A DNA stretch of 64,000 bases from Gordonia iterans (GCF_002993285.1 NZ_CP027433.1:3596001-3660000); one strand, 5' to 3'; counted from the stretch's first letter, positions 54,100 through 62,906 are shown. Translations and numbers: made by a program. Notes: generated from the letters alone by a model not told the origin.

Positions 54100-54977
54100 G
54101 ACGCCTTCCGGATCACTTCGGCGGCCAGCGACTTGGCGGCGTTGCACATGGTCTCCTGCGACACGGTCGACTCTTCGAGGCCGCGCTGATCGGCGATGGA
54201 GATTCCGATGAAGTCGTTCTCATATTGCAGGCCGACCTCACAGATGGACTGGTGCCGGGCGAGGAAGCCGGGGCGGCCCTCGATCTCGATGTCGACGGTG
54301 CGCTCTTCGCGGGTCAGCTGCTCCAGGCCGCGCTCGCGTCCGATGGGTGAGCCGCGGTACCAGTTGAACGACGCGACCTGGTTGTTTCGACCGGCACTGT
54401 TCCGCCATTCGCACGATGACGTGTTGTCGACGTACAGCTGCAGACCCTGAAAGGTGGTCGCCCGCATCACGTCCTCGGCGGTGAGGCCCCCACATCGTTC
54501 GAAGTCCGGTCCGGTCCCGGCCTGCGGGGTCTTGACGGTGGTCGGGTCCGCGCCTTCCGAGTCGGATCCGCACGCCCCGACCACCAGCGCCACGACCGCC
54601 GCGAGGATCAGCATCGGCCCGCCCGAACGGAGCTTGTCGAGTTGGCGGCGTTCCCGCTTGGTCGGGCGTCCGGCCCCCGGATCGCGGCGCGGAATGGCGG
54701 CGACCACTTCCCGCGGTGGCGGCGGCGGACTCCGGTCGATGTAGCATTCCGCGGCGACGACCGCCGACGCGCGTTTGCTGATCAGTTGTGTGACCTCCAC
54801 GATTCGTTCGCGGCCGTGCAGCCGCACGCGCACCTCGTCGCCGACCGAAACGGTGGTCGCCGGCTTGGCCGTGACGCCGTTGACCTGCACATGGCCCGCA
54901 CGGCAGGCGGCCCCGGCCGCTGATCGCGTCTTGGTCAGCCGGATACCCCAGATCCAGCTGTCGATGCGCGTCGCCAT
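54096..54977 (-). CDS. S4 RNA-binding protein continuous in frame with a DUF3558 lipoprotein
   Basis: One uninterrupted frame of 293 residues. Residues 1-118 are a complete Hsp15-type S4 protein (RIDSWIWGIRLTKTRSAAG, RAGHVQVNG, then the usual tail GRPTKRERRQLDKLRSGG). No stop follows; the frame reads on through PMLILAAVVALVVGACGSDS, a lipoprotein signal core and lipobox, into a DUF3558 domain (FERCGGLTAEDVMRATTF, VDNTSSCEWR, RPGFLARHQSICEVGL). Either this is a true fusion, or the lipoprotein starts at the internal ATG 54614, which has no ribosome site and no basic residues before its hydrophobic core. TACAGT (54984-54989) 6 nt before the ATG suggests a leaderless start. Confidence 0.8.
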   Translation of the reverse strand: MATRIDSWIWGIRLTKTRSAAGAACRAGHVQVNGVTAKPATTVSVGDEVRVRLHGRERIVEVTQLISKRASAVVAAECYIDRSPPPPPREVVAAIPRRDPGAGRPTKRERRQLDKLRSGGPMLILAAVVALVVGACGSDSEGADPTTVKTPQAGTGPDFERCGGLTAEDVMRATTFQGLQLYVDNTSSCEWRNSAGRNNQVASFNWYRGSPIGRERGLEQLTREERTVDIEIEGRPGFLARHQSICEVGLQYENDFIGISIADQRGLEESTVSQETMCNAAKSLAAEVIRKAS

Positions 54978-54983
54978 GAGTTC

Positions 54984-54989
54984 ACTGTA
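54984..54989 (-). promoter_or_regulatory. -10 element for the S4/DUF3558 operon (leaderless)
   Basis: TACAGT on the minus strand, 6 nt before the ATG at 54977. Confidence 0.5.
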
Positions 54990-55140
54990 GACGCCGGGCC
55001 GCGACCATCGGGCGCGTCGCCGCCGCGCCACGCGGGCCGCTCACGACTCGTCGGGCGCTCGAACCCCGCCGGGGCCGCCGGGCGCGATCGCGTCAGGATG
55101 TGCCGACACGGCCGGCTGCAGGCGTATCCGGATGCCGAAC

Positions 55141-55170
55141 GCCCGGCGACCCGGTCACGGGCCGCCGGGC
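55141..55170 (-). terminator. Terminator after the SHOCT gene
   Basis: An 8-bp GC stem (55141-55148 with 55163-55170), one mismatch, then a further 4-bp stem with a GTCA loop. It lies 77 bp beyond the stop of the minus-strand SHOCT gene. The rest of the 270-bp gap holds only the promoter of the next gene. Confidence 0.6.
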
Positions 55171-55247
55171 ATCCGGCGCGAATCGTCAGATCGCGGGCCT
55201 CATCAGAGCACGAGACCTATCGGATCGAGACTCTTCCTGGTCGACAC

Positions 55248-55634
55248 TCAGGCGAGCGCCTTCGCCTTGATGGCGTCGAACTCTTCCTGCGTGATCGTGC
55301 CGGCGTCGAGCAGCGACTTGGCCGTGGCGATCTGATCGGCCGGACCGGCGGTGCCTGCGGCCTGGCGGATGTACTCCTGAGTGGCGTCGTCGGCCGCCTT
55401 GGCGGCCTGCGCCTGCCGTTCGGCCATGCCCGAGCCGCGGGCGATCACATAGATGAAGGCCGTGATGTACGGGAAGACGATGAGGAAGATGATCCACACG
55501 ACCTTCCAGCCGGCGGCCAGCTTATGATCGCGGAAGATGTCCGTCAGGATCATGAACAGGACGATCAGGTACGCGATGAACGCGAAGATGATCACCGTGT
55601 ACCACAGGACGTTCCAGAAATTGCTCCAGTCCAC
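55248..55634 (-). CDS. SHOCT domain membrane protein
   Basis: A 128-residue protein. Two membrane segments (FWNVLWYTVIIFAFIAYLIV and VVWIIFLIVFPYITAFIYVI) flank a short loop in the PLDc_N style, followed by a charged helix and a C-terminal SHOCT domain (AKSLLDAGTITQEEFDAIKA). Function unknown; such proteins are often linked to envelope stress. The GTG at 55634 is preferred because AGGAGG lies 8 nt upstream; an earlier ATG would add 28 unrelated residues. Confidence 0.8.
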   Translation of the reverse strand: MDWSNFWNVLWYTVIIFAFIAYLIVLFMILTDIFRDHKLAAGWKVVWIIFLIVFPYITAFIYVIARGSGMAERQAQAAKAADDATQEYIRQAAGTAGPADQIATAKSLLDAGTITQEEFDAIKAKALA

Positions 55635-55938
55635 GGCGGGACCTCCTATCGACGATGCGCCCTCCCCCTCGGAGGGCAGCAAGCAAATACACCACGCGGG
55701 GTGGTGCGCGTCCATCATCCACCGAGGGTGAGATGCCCGCGACCGCGCCGCAGCGGTCAGAGACGTCTCTCACAGCAGATCCGGCTAACACCGCACTGTT
55801 TCGCCAGGTGTCCGCCACCGCGCGTTGCCGCGGCAGCGGGGGCGACCGGGCCCAAGGACTCTGCGCGAGATTCGACTTAGTTCGACGGGTTACGCTACCG
55901 TATTTTCGTCATTCCACGAGGTAGGAGAGTCAACGATC

Positions 55939-56391
55939 ATGGCAGCAGTCATCCTTTACGGGACCGAGACCGGCACCGCTGAGCTCGTCGCCGACGCCGT
56001 CGCCGATGTGCTCGCAGCCGACTTCGACCCGTCGATCTACGACATGGCCGACTTCGCCGCCGAAGACCTCGACACCGACGACTTCCTGGTCGTGATCTGC
56101 TCCACCTACGGCGAGGGCGAACTGCCGTCGGGTGCGCTGCCCTTCGCCGACGAACTCGACGATGTGAAGCCCGACCTGACCGGACTGCGATTCGCCGTGT
56201 TCGGCATGGGCGACACAGTGTACGACGACACCTTCAACCGCGGGGGCGAGATCATGGCCGAGATGCTCACCAAGCTGGGCGCAAACCAGGTGGGCGAGCA
56301 CTTCCGGCACGATGCGTCGTCGACGGTCAAGCCGGCCGCCGCCGCCGAAGAGTGGGCCGAAGGCCTGAAAGCAGTGATCGCGGAAGGCTAG
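55939..56391 (+). CDS. Flavodoxin (MioC-like)
   Basis: A 150-residue FMN protein for low-potential electron transfer. The phosphate loop LYGTETGTAELVAD starts at about residue 6, ICSTYGEGELPSGA (FMN isoalloxazine contact) is at about 57, and FAVFGMGDTVYDDTFNRGG at about 87. TAGGAGAG precedes the ATG. Its stop shares CTAG with the convergent transporter gene, so the two coding regions overlap by 4 nt. A reductase partner is not adjacent. Confidence 0.88.
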   Translation: MAAVILYGTETGTAELVADAVADVLAADFDPSIYDMADFAAEDLDTDDFLVVICSTYGEGELPSGALPFADELDDVKPDLTGLRFAVFGMGDTVYDDTFNRGGEIMAEMLTKLGANQVGEHFRHDASSTVKPAAAAEEWAEGLKAVIAEG

Positions 56392-57266
56392 TCCGCAACC
56401 CGATCCGGCTTCGCCACCGCGCGACGACCACCGTCGTCGCGCGGTTTCGTGTCCGAGCGGACGGCCGCGTCTTTCGCCAACTGCACGACGGCCACAGCCG
56501 CGACGAGGAGGATTCCGGTCAGCAAGACGCTGCGCCCGACACCCACGCGCAAGTTCTCGCCCAGCAGCACCACTCCGAGCGCCATCGAGACCGCCGGTTC
56601 CATCACGTTCATCGCCGGGAACGACGTCTGCAGATCGCCGGCCCCGAACGACTTCTGCTGAGCGACCACGGCCAAGGTCGCGACGATCGCCAGCAGATAC
56701 ACATCGGCGTGTTCGAGGACGTGCAGCGGGTCGTCGATGAAGTGCAGTGACACCGACTTGACGAGCAGTGCCGCGATACCGAAGAGCGCACCGGCCGCGA
56801 TGCCGTAGCAGAGCGACTTGTAGTGCGCGTCCCGACACCTCTCGGCAACCACGACCAGCACGATCAACAGGACGATCAACACCGTGACCGTGATCGCGAG
56901 GAGGATGTGCGACGGCCTGCGGTCGCTCGGCACCGGGTGCGCCAGAACCAGGAACACAACCACCGCCCCGACCAGGAGCGCTCCCCAGAACCAGTCCATC
57001 CTCGACGGCCGCCGGTGGTCGACCCAGGCCTCGAGAGGCAGCGCGAAGAGCACTGCGAGCACGACGAGCGGCTGGACCAGCAGGATCGAGCCGAGCCCGA
57101 GCGCCCAAGCCTGAAAACCGAACCCGACCACCGCGAGCACCGCACCGGCCCACCACCCCTTGGTGATGGCACCGTTGCGCTGAGAGGCCTTCTGGCGCAG
57201 CACCGTCCCGCCGGCGATCAGCGCCGCGGCGGCCATAGCGAGCAGAGCGGGTATCCAGGAGTGCAT
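56388..57266 (-). CDS. DMT superfamily transporter
   Basis: A 292-residue membrane protein with nine to ten hydrophobic segments in the EamA-like pattern: it opens HSWIPALLAMAAAALIAGG and contains GFQAWALGLGSILLVQPLVV and NVMEPAVSMALGVVLLGENL, the classic DMT phrase near the end. A charged tail follows. Substrate unknown. TAACGT (57275-57280) lies 8 nt before the ATG. Confidence 0.82.
   Translation of the reverse strand: MHSWIPALLAMAAAALIAGGTVLRQKASQRNGAITKGWWAGAVLAVVGFGFQAWALGLGSILLVQPLVVLAVLFALPLEAWVDHRRPSRMDWFWGALLVGAVVVFLVLAHPVPSDRRPSHILLAITVTVLIVLLIVLVVVAERCRDAHYKSLCYGIAAGALFGIAALLVKSVSLHFIDDPLHVLEHADVYLLAIVATLAVVAQQKSFGAGDLQTSFPAMNVMEPAVSMALGVVLLGENLRVGVGRSVLLTGILLVAAVAVVQLAKDAAVRSDTKPRDDGGRRAVAKPDRVAD
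56416..56445 (+). terminator. Flavodoxin terminator inside the end of the transporter gene
   Basis: A perfect 12-bp stem (56416-56427 with 56434-56445), 6-nt loop and a following TTTCGT, 25 bp after the flavodoxin stop. It is encoded within the charged tail of the convergent transporter gene. Confidence 0.65.
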
Positions 57267-57318
57267 CGCGTCCTACGTTATCGACCCGCTCCGGGCGTCG
57301 CCGGGCGACCTCCGGTAA

Positions 57319-57332
57319 TGGAACATGTTCAC
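57319..57332. promoter_or_regulatory. Near-match to a KstR box
   Basis: TGGAACATGTTCAC matches TNNAACNNGTTNNA at all fixed positions but the last (C for A). It lies between the DMT transporter and deaminase genes. Neither gene has an obvious sterol role, so this may be chance. Confidence 0.25.
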
Positions 57333-57428
57333 TTTCACGGCATTCGCGCCTGGTGATCGCGCGCCGCGGCCGATACCCGCATCGGCGCTCACCGCGTGGA
57401 AGCAGCCGCGGAATCCGCATGCCCGGAC

Positions 57429-57434
57429 TACCGT
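57429..57434 (+). promoter_or_regulatory. -10 element for the deaminase gene (leaderless)
   Basis: TACCGT, 7 nt before the GTG at 57442. Confidence 0.5.
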
Positions 57435-57441
57435 CGAAACC

Positions 57442-57930
57442 GTGATCGTCCGCAGCCCGGAACCAGAGGACCTCTCCCACCTGAGAAGGTGCGTGACCCT
57501 GGCCAGACATGCCGTGGAGGTCGGCGACGAGCCGTTCGGGTCACTCCTGGTGCTCGACGACGACGTGCTCTTCGAGGACTTCAATCACGTGTCCGGCGGA
57601 GACAACACCTGCCACCCGGAGTTCGCGATCGCTCGCTGGGCCGCCGAGAACCTGAGCGAGGAGCAGCGGCACGCCGCCGTCGTCTACACCTCCGGCGAGC
57701 ACTGCCCGATGTGTGCGGCCGCGCACGCCTGGGTGGGCCTGGGGCGCATCGTCTACGCCGCCAGTTCGATCCAGCTGCTCCAGTGGCGACGCGAATGGGG
57801 CCTGCCCGATTCACCCGTCGCCCCGTTGCCGATCAACGCCGTCGCGCCGGGCGTGCCGGTCGCCGGGCCCGCCCCCGAACTCGTCGACGAGATCCGGCAC
57901 CTGCACGCCGAGTCCGCCGGAGTCCGCTGA
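57442..57930 (+). CDS. Nucleoside/guanine deaminase family protein
   Basis: A 162-residue zinc deaminase of the CDA fold. The zinc motif is split as TCHPEFAIARWAAENL (His with the proton-shuttle Glu in HPE) and SGEHCPMCAAAH (the two Cys ligands). GDEPFGSLLVLDDD is the usual first strand. Comparable proteins deaminate guanine or related bases; the exact base cannot be told. The GTG at 57442 was chosen over an upstream ATG because it fits the -10 spacing and the family start. Confidence 0.82.
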   Translation: MIVRSPEPEDLSHLRRCVTLARHAVEVGDEPFGSLLVLDDDVLFEDFNHVSGGDNTCHPEFAIARWAAENLSEEQRHAAVVYTSGEHCPMCAAAHAWVGLGRIVYAASSIQLLQWRREWGLPDSPVAPLPINAVAPGVPVAGPAPELVDEIRHLHAESAGVR

Positions 57931-58060
57931 CGCCGGCGCCATCAGGCGACCTGAACCCTGCACCATCGGGCGACCGACATACCCTCATTCGCTCCACCGC
58001 CGCACGGTGGCGCGCCTCGTGCGCCTCGTGCGCGCCTCGACCCTCGTGCGCGCTTCAGGG

Positions 58061-58158
58061 CATCCTCGTCTCCTCGTCGCCAGCATCCTCGTCGCCAGCA
58101 TCCTCGTCGCCAACATCCTCGTCGCCAGCATCCTCGTCGCCAACATCCTCGTCGCCTG
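58061..58158. repeat. 15-bp tandem repeat
   Basis: CATCCTCGTCGCCA(A/G) recurs with starts at 58084, 58099, 58114, 58129 and 58144, preceded by an imperfect copy from 58061. The 402-bp gap 57931-58332 otherwise contains shorter CGCCTCGTG repeats at about 58010-58055. Open frames through the array on both strands look like repeat artefacts. Confidence 0.85.
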
Positions 58159-58332
58159 CGACGCGGTCGCGCTGCCCACCGAGAACAGCGGCGGGGCCCG
58201 ATATGAAGTTGTCAAACAACGCACTGCGCCGGACACGGTGTCCGACACCGATCTCCTCTCACGTGTCGCCGCTGCCCCTAGTCGGTCACGCTGCGCTTCT
58301 CCACCTTCGGCGGCGACCACCGCGCCTCACGC

Positions 58333-59703
58333 TCATGCCGCGCCGGGCAGGTTGGTGAGTGTTCGGCGCCCGTGCGACCGCAGGGGCTCACGAGGACGTT
58401 CCGGGTGCGCGGGATCGGTCGCAGCCACGAACCACGGGTGCCCGTCATGACCGATGAACACCTCCCATCCACCGTGGTGGATCAGCGTGTGGTGACGACG
58501 GCACAGCAACACACCGTTCTCCAGCGACGTCTCACCGCCGTGCTCCCAGTGCTCGACGTGGTGAGCGTCGCACCAGGTCGCAGGCGCCCCGCACCCGGGG
58601 AACGCGCACCCACGGTCCCGGACCACCAGAGCCTTACGGATACCCGGCGGAAAGAGGCGCTGCTCGCGGCCGACGTTGAGCGGGACACCGACGTCGTCGA
58701 CCAGTGCGGTGCAGACCGACGCCTCGCACATCACCATTCGGGCCGTCCGCGGCGAGACGGGTCCGGTGAAGCCGAACTCCGGCACCGTACCGACACCCGC
58801 TTCGGCCGACTCCTCCTCTGCGGCGGCCTTTCGCTCCCGGGCGACTGCCGCGGGAACGATCAGGGTGACGTGCGGCAGCACTCCCCCGGACTCAGGCCGG
58901 TCACTCCCCGCCAGGTAGGTGCGCACCACCTGCGCCAGCGCGTCGGCACGCCGCCGCTTGACTGTCCGGGCATCGGGCGAGCCGTCCGGTTCGGGCACAG
59001 GCCGGCACAGCGGATCCAGTGCGGCGCTGAGTTCTTCGCCGGCGAGGGCATCGAAGTCGACAGTCACCAGGACGCGACCGTCGTCGCCCTGCACCAGGGT
59101 CATCTCGTTCAGCTCGATGTTCTCGGACACCGGCACCGCCTCGTCGGCGGTTTCTTCGGGAGCGAGTTCGAGCGCCCACCTCCGCGCTCGGTCTTCGACG
59201 TGTTTGGGGACGGTGTGGACCATCAGCGAATCGATCACCGTCTGCCGTTGCTCGTCGGACAAGTCCGCCCGCGCGGCCACGTGAGCGAGCCCACGCACCA
59301 CCGCATCGCCACGCTCCGCGGCGAGGGCGCCGTCGCGCATGGCACGAGCCACCTGTGGCACCGACTGCAACGTCGCGCCCAGGCGTACGATCCGGTGCGC
59401 CACCGCCGGCGCGGCACCGAGCTCGGTCAGCAGATTCGTCGTCGAGCGCACCTTCTTGCGGGCCGGAAGCCCGACGCGTCCGGCGGCCGATGCCATCCGC
59501 GCAAGTGCGTGGTCGGCGATGTTGCGCAGCCGCAGCAGCGCCGCTGTCGACGCCAGAAGTTCGCGATCGTCGTCGACCGGTCTGAGCGTTTCGCAGAACT
59601 CGGCGAGAGTGCGGGGCGGCACGGACCGTTCGCCTGACCCCGGACGTACCGTCAGGTCGTCGGACAGCCGGTCGCACAGTGCGGTCAGTTCTCGAGCATT
59701 CAT
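58333..59703 (-). CDS. DUF222/HNH endonuclease (13E12-like) protein
   Basis: A 456-residue protein. The N-terminal 330 residues are the DUF222 region (ARELTALCDRL, NIADHALARMASAAGRVG, VTVDFDALAGEELSAALDPL), and the C-terminus is an HNH domain with GCAFPGCGAPATWCDAHHVE and LLCRRHHTLIHHGGW (zinc Cys pairs and catalytic His). These genes are multi-copy in Mycobacteriales and often regarded as mobile or intron-like. No terminal repeats are seen around this copy. GAGGGGGAATCG precedes the ATG. Confidence 0.88.
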   Translation of the reverse strand: MNARELTALCDRLSDDLTVRPGSGERSVPPRTLAEFCETLRPVDDDRELLASTAALLRLRNIADHALARMASAAGRVGLPARKKVRSTTNLLTELGAAPAVAHRIVRLGATLQSVPQVARAMRDGALAAERGDAVVRGLAHVAARADLSDEQRQTVIDSLMVHTVPKHVEDRARRWALELAPEETADEAVPVSENIELNEMTLVQGDDGRVLVTVDFDALAGEELSAALDPLCRPVPEPDGSPDARTVKRRRADALAQVVRTYLAGSDRPESGGVLPHVTLIVPAAVARERKAAAEEESAEAGVGTVPEFGFTGPVSPRTARMVMCEASVCTALVDDVGVPLNVGREQRLFPPGIRKALVVRDRGCAFPGCGAPATWCDAHHVEHWEHGGETSLENGVLLCRRHHTLIHHGGWEVFIGHDGHPWFVAATDPAHPERPREPLRSHGRRTLTNLPGAA

Positions 59704-59848
59704 CGATTCCCCCTCGATGATTCAGCACCCCGTCTGCGCTGGTCGAGCCTCGATTCCCGCTCGGATCGGAGGCCACTCAGTTTTCGCTCTGGTGTTCTAT
59801 CGAGAACTGTACGCGCCCCTACCGACAAACTCGTTCCGCCGACGACAC

Positions 59849-60397
59849 TCAGTCGTGATTCACGCGGAGTTCGCTGACGACCGGAGTCCGGTTCACCGTG
59901 AGATCCAGGACCGGGCAGTGCGCCTCGACCACTTCCTGCAGTTCGACATAACGGTCGGCGTCGTCCGGTCCTGTGACGTCGACGACGACCCGCACCTCGG
60001 TGAAGCCGGGACGCACGTCGGAGTCGAGCCCGAAGAAGCCGCGGACGTCGAGATCGCCCTCGGCGTGCAGCGTGATCGAGTCGACCTGGACCCCGAGTCG
60101 CTGCGCCCAGAATCGATAGGTCACCACCTGGCACGAGAGCAGTGCGGTCAGGTAGTACTCAACGGGGTTGGCGGCAGTGTCGGCGCCGCCGAGCGCCGCC
60201 GGTTCGTCGACCGAGAGACTGAACTGCCTGGCTCTGGCTTCGGTGGAGACTCCTTCTCCGGCGACGGCGTCGGCGGAGAAGACCACCGCGGCCTTCTTGG
60301 TGTCCGCCTGCACGGCGGAGTTGGTCGCGGACGCGATCGCGTTTAGCGGAGTGCTCGCCGTGGGCGCGGGGATGTCGATGAGATCTGCAATGGTCAT
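59849..60397 (-). CDS. OsmC/Ohr family protein
   Basis: A 182-residue protein. The two redox cysteines of the family are in TALLSCQVVTYRFWAQ at about residue 88 and VVEAHCPVLDLTVNR at about 160. Such proteins reduce organic hydroperoxides with lipoyl or thiol donors. The N-terminal 45 residues are longer than in standard OsmC. TAACTT at 60404-60409 is 6 nt before the ATG, a leaderless arrangement. Confidence 0.85.
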   Translation of the reverse strand: MTIADLIDIPAPTASTPLNAIASATNSAVQADTKKAAVVFSADAVAGEGVSTEARARQFSLSVDEPAALGGADTAANPVEYYLTALLSCQVVTYRFWAQRLGVQVDSITLHAEGDLDVRGFFGLDSDVRPGFTEVRVVVDVTGPDDADRYVELQEVVEAHCPVLDLTVNRTPVVSELRVNHD

Positions 60398-60403
60398 GCA
60401 CTG

Positions 60404-60409
60404 AAGTTA
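60404..60409 (-). promoter_or_regulatory. -10 element for the OsmC gene (leaderless)
   Basis: TAACTT on the minus strand, 6 nt before the ATG at 60397. Confidence 0.5.
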
Positions 60410-60578
60410 GGCACGTCGCGCGGACACGCCCAGGGTTGAAACCATCGTGCGCAAATGGCGACGATCACCACCGGGCGGCAGCCCCTCCGCGGCCCGTGGC
60501 GTCGATCCCGCGCGAGTTCCAGTTCGAGTGACAGCTGAGGGCGTGAATCGTTGTCGCTCAAACGAAGGAATGTCGACT

Positions 60579-60600
60579 TCCCGACGATTCGGGAGATAAC
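60579..60600 (+). promoter_or_regulatory. Palindrome and -10-like sequence upstream of the large exported protein
   Basis: TCCCGA-CGAT-TCGGGA (60579-60594) abuts GATAAC (60595-60600), about 70 bp before the start codon. The palindrome would overlap a promoter here and is a candidate operator. The rest of the 272-bp gap shows nothing else. Confidence 0.35.
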
Positions 60601-60669
60601 GAAACCGGCGCGTTCAGCAATAGTTGGGCAGATCCATCACACAGATCGCGAACAAGGGGAGAGTCGATC

Positions 60670-62883
60670 ATGGGGGCACACCGTAAGCCGAGCCGTCGCG
60701 AAGTCCGACGCGCCGAGCAGCGAGCCGAACGCGCCGAGCAGCGGCGCACGCTGCGGCTGAACATCAGCAAGCGCAAGGCGGCGCTCGCGGCAGGCGCCGT
60801 GTTCGCCACCGCCGGCGTCGCACTGGCGCCGGCCGCACACGCCGCGACGGCGATCAACGCACAGCAGAACGCCGCGAACGACTACGCGACGTGGAACAAC
60901 CTGATCATCGTCGCCGACAGCCTCGGCAAGACGCAGGGCGCGATCCTCGCCCCGATCGGTTCCCTCGCGCCCGACGGCACGCTGCCCACGGTCAGCAACG
61001 GCAAGACCTCGGAGACCACGGAGCTGAACTTCATCGAAGGTCTCGGCGAGGGCGCCGGCATGCTTCTCCAGCAGCCGAACACCGGCCACGTCCCCGGCTC
61101 GCGCGGAGCACTCGGCATGGGCACACTCGCCGCCATGCTCCCGCAGGGACTGGCCGGCGCTCCGCTGCTCGACGGGGTCCTGCAGAGCGCGACGATCCTG
61201 CCCAAGACCACCGCGACTCTCGCCGCCCTGACCGGGCTCGACGCCACCACCGCCGGCAAGAACGTCGAGGCGGAGGCGAAGGGCCTGCTGGGCGACAAGG
61301 TGGTCCAGAGCGGCGGATACGCACTCAGTGCGCTGAACCTGGGAGACGATCCGCTCAACCTGCTCGGCCTCCCGGATGCGCAGCGCACGACGGACTCGTG
61401 GAGCAACGCGTACGACTGGCCGCTGCTGCAGATCAACGGCTCGACCTGGATGGTCCAGGACCGGATCACCGTCGACGCGGTGACCTCCGAGGCGCTGAAG
61501 CAGAAGTACGCCGACCGGATCGGCACCCTGGACACGCTGGATGTCCAGAAGGGGCAGACGAAAGCCGTTCAGGTCGGCGAAGACGTGACAACCATCCCGT
61601 GGTGCCTCAGCTGGGGAGGCTTCCTAGGTCTTGTGTGTCAGAGCTGGGGCACGAAAGACGTCGTAACCCCTAGGTACGAAACGCAATTCGTCCCCGAACT
61701 CGACGAGAACGGCGACCCGATCTACGAGACCGTGCACGACCCGAACGCGGGTGTCCCCGGTGCGCTCGCGAACCTCGACGGCATCGACATCCCGGGGATG
61801 TCGGTGACCAAGCGCGAGGCCGGCGGCGAGTACAACTTCCTCGACGGTTCGTTCGGCTGGCTCGCGTCCACCACCCAGGTGGCGGTCGGCGACCAGGTCG
61901 TCACCGTTCCGCTGGTCGCGAGCGGCATCGCGCTGCCCTTCGGTCTGCTGGAGGTCGGCGGCCTCTACACCCCGGGCATGGTGACCCAGAACGGCCAAAC
62001 TACCAGCGCCACGCTCGGCACGCGTTCGCAGAGAATCGCGATCCCCGTGCTGGGGATCGGCGTGGACACCACGTCGCTTCTCGAGTCGTGGCAGTACGGC
62101 CCGGACGGCATCGCCTACAACTCCGGGCAGACCATCGCACTGGTGAACACCGGCGAGCTCCTCGGCGGTGTTCCGCTGCCGCTGGTCTACTCGCTCGGCG
62201 CGTTCAACCTCGGGCCGAAGGGCGTGGGCTTCTCGGGACCGTCGATCTTCGGAGTGGGCCTGCCGAGTTTCCAGCTCGGCGAGAAGCTCGGTCAGCCCGA
62301 TACCGGGAACGCCTTGCTCGACGGCGTCGGCGGGCTCGGCGACATGCTCCCGACGACCCTGATCCCGCTCGACCCGAAGTACCTGTTCGCGGCCCTCGGC
62401 ATCGAGGATCCGACCGGTCTGGGCCTCACCGATCCGTTCAAGACGACCCAGGACCTGTTCGATCCGGTGTTCGTCAAGGGCGTCAGCCCGCTCGCCACTC
62501 CGCTGGCCAAGGGCATCGCCGAACTGAGTGCGAAGGCGACCAACAAGGGCTCCGAGTCGAGCGAGAAGGCCTCGAAGAAGCTCGGTGAGATCACCACCGA
62601 GGTCGCCGATTCCGCGAGCAAGGCATCCGACGCAGCCGCCAAGAAGGCCCCGGAGATTGAGTACCCGATCGAGGTGAAGCCGGGCGAGAAGAAGTACCCG
62701 GAGATCGAGATCAAGAAGAACGACGACAGCCTCCCGAAGCTCGGCTTCGACAAGAAGAATCAGCAGGAGCAGGCTCCGCAGCAAGAGCAGGCTCCGCAAC
62801 AGGAGCAGTCTTCGGAGACCGAAGCGTCCGAGACTCCGGCGCTCACCGGCGAATCCGAGTCACCGGCTGTCGAGGACGAATGA
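60670..62883 (+). CDS. Large exported protein of unknown function
   Basis: A 737-residue protein. The first 36 residues are unusually basic (RREVRRAEQRAERAEQRRTL), followed by a hydrophobic signal core AALAAGAVFATAGVALAPAA and the cleavage-like site AHAATA, so it should be secreted. Residues 65-610 are Gly/Leu/Pro-rich with NWSW-free, low-Cys composition (one pair: WCLSWGGFLGLVC). The C-terminal 120 residues are a charged Lys/Glu/Ser tail ending with repeated QEQAPQ units and EDE. The tail could interact with the cell wall. I do not recognise the family. AAGGGGAG precedes the ATG. Confidence 0.75.
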   Translation: MGAHRKPSRREVRRAEQRAERAEQRRTLRLNISKRKAALAAGAVFATAGVALAPAAHAATAINAQQNAANDYATWNNLIIVADSLGKTQGAILAPIGSLAPDGTLPTVSNGKTSETTELNFIEGLGEGAGMLLQQPNTGHVPGSRGALGMGTLAAMLPQGLAGAPLLDGVLQSATILPKTTATLAALTGLDATTAGKNVEAEAKGLLGDKVVQSGGYALSALNLGDDPLNLLGLPDAQRTTDSWSNAYDWPLLQINGSTWMVQDRITVDAVTSEALKQKYADRIGTLDTLDVQKGQTKAVQVGEDVTTIPWCLSWGGFLGLVCQSWGTKDVVTPRYETQFVPELDENGDPIYETVHDPNAGVPGALANLDGIDIPGMSVTKREAGGEYNFLDGSFGWLASTTQVAVGDQVVTVPLVASGIALPFGLLEVGGLYTPGMVTQNGQTTSATLGTRSQRIAIPVLGIGVDTTSLLESWQYGPDGIAYNSGQTIALVNTGELLGGVPLPLVYSLGAFNLGPKGVGFSGPSIFGVGLPSFQLGEKLGQPDTGNALLDGVGGLGDMLPTTLIPLDPKYLFAALGIEDPTGLGLTDPFKTTQDLFDPVFVKGVSPLATPLAKGIAELSAKATNKGSESSEKASKKLGEITTEVADSASKASDAAAKKAPEIEYPIEVKPGEKKYPEIEIKKNDDSLPKLGFDKKNQQEQAPQQEQAPQQEQSSETEASETPALTGESESPAVEDE

Positions 62884-62906
62884 CCTCCTGACCGCCGCGA
62901 CACCCC

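Noticed and set aside
57713..58450. A plus-strand 245-codon protein through the 15-bp repeat
   Set aside because: It starts inside the deaminase gene in another frame and runs antisense into the HNH gene. The LVASI repeats simply mirror the DNA repeat.
58333..59703. Mobile element around the HNH/DUF222 gene
   Set aside because: No flanking direct or terminal inverted repeats and no composition change were seen. Treated as an ordinary gene of a multi-copy family.
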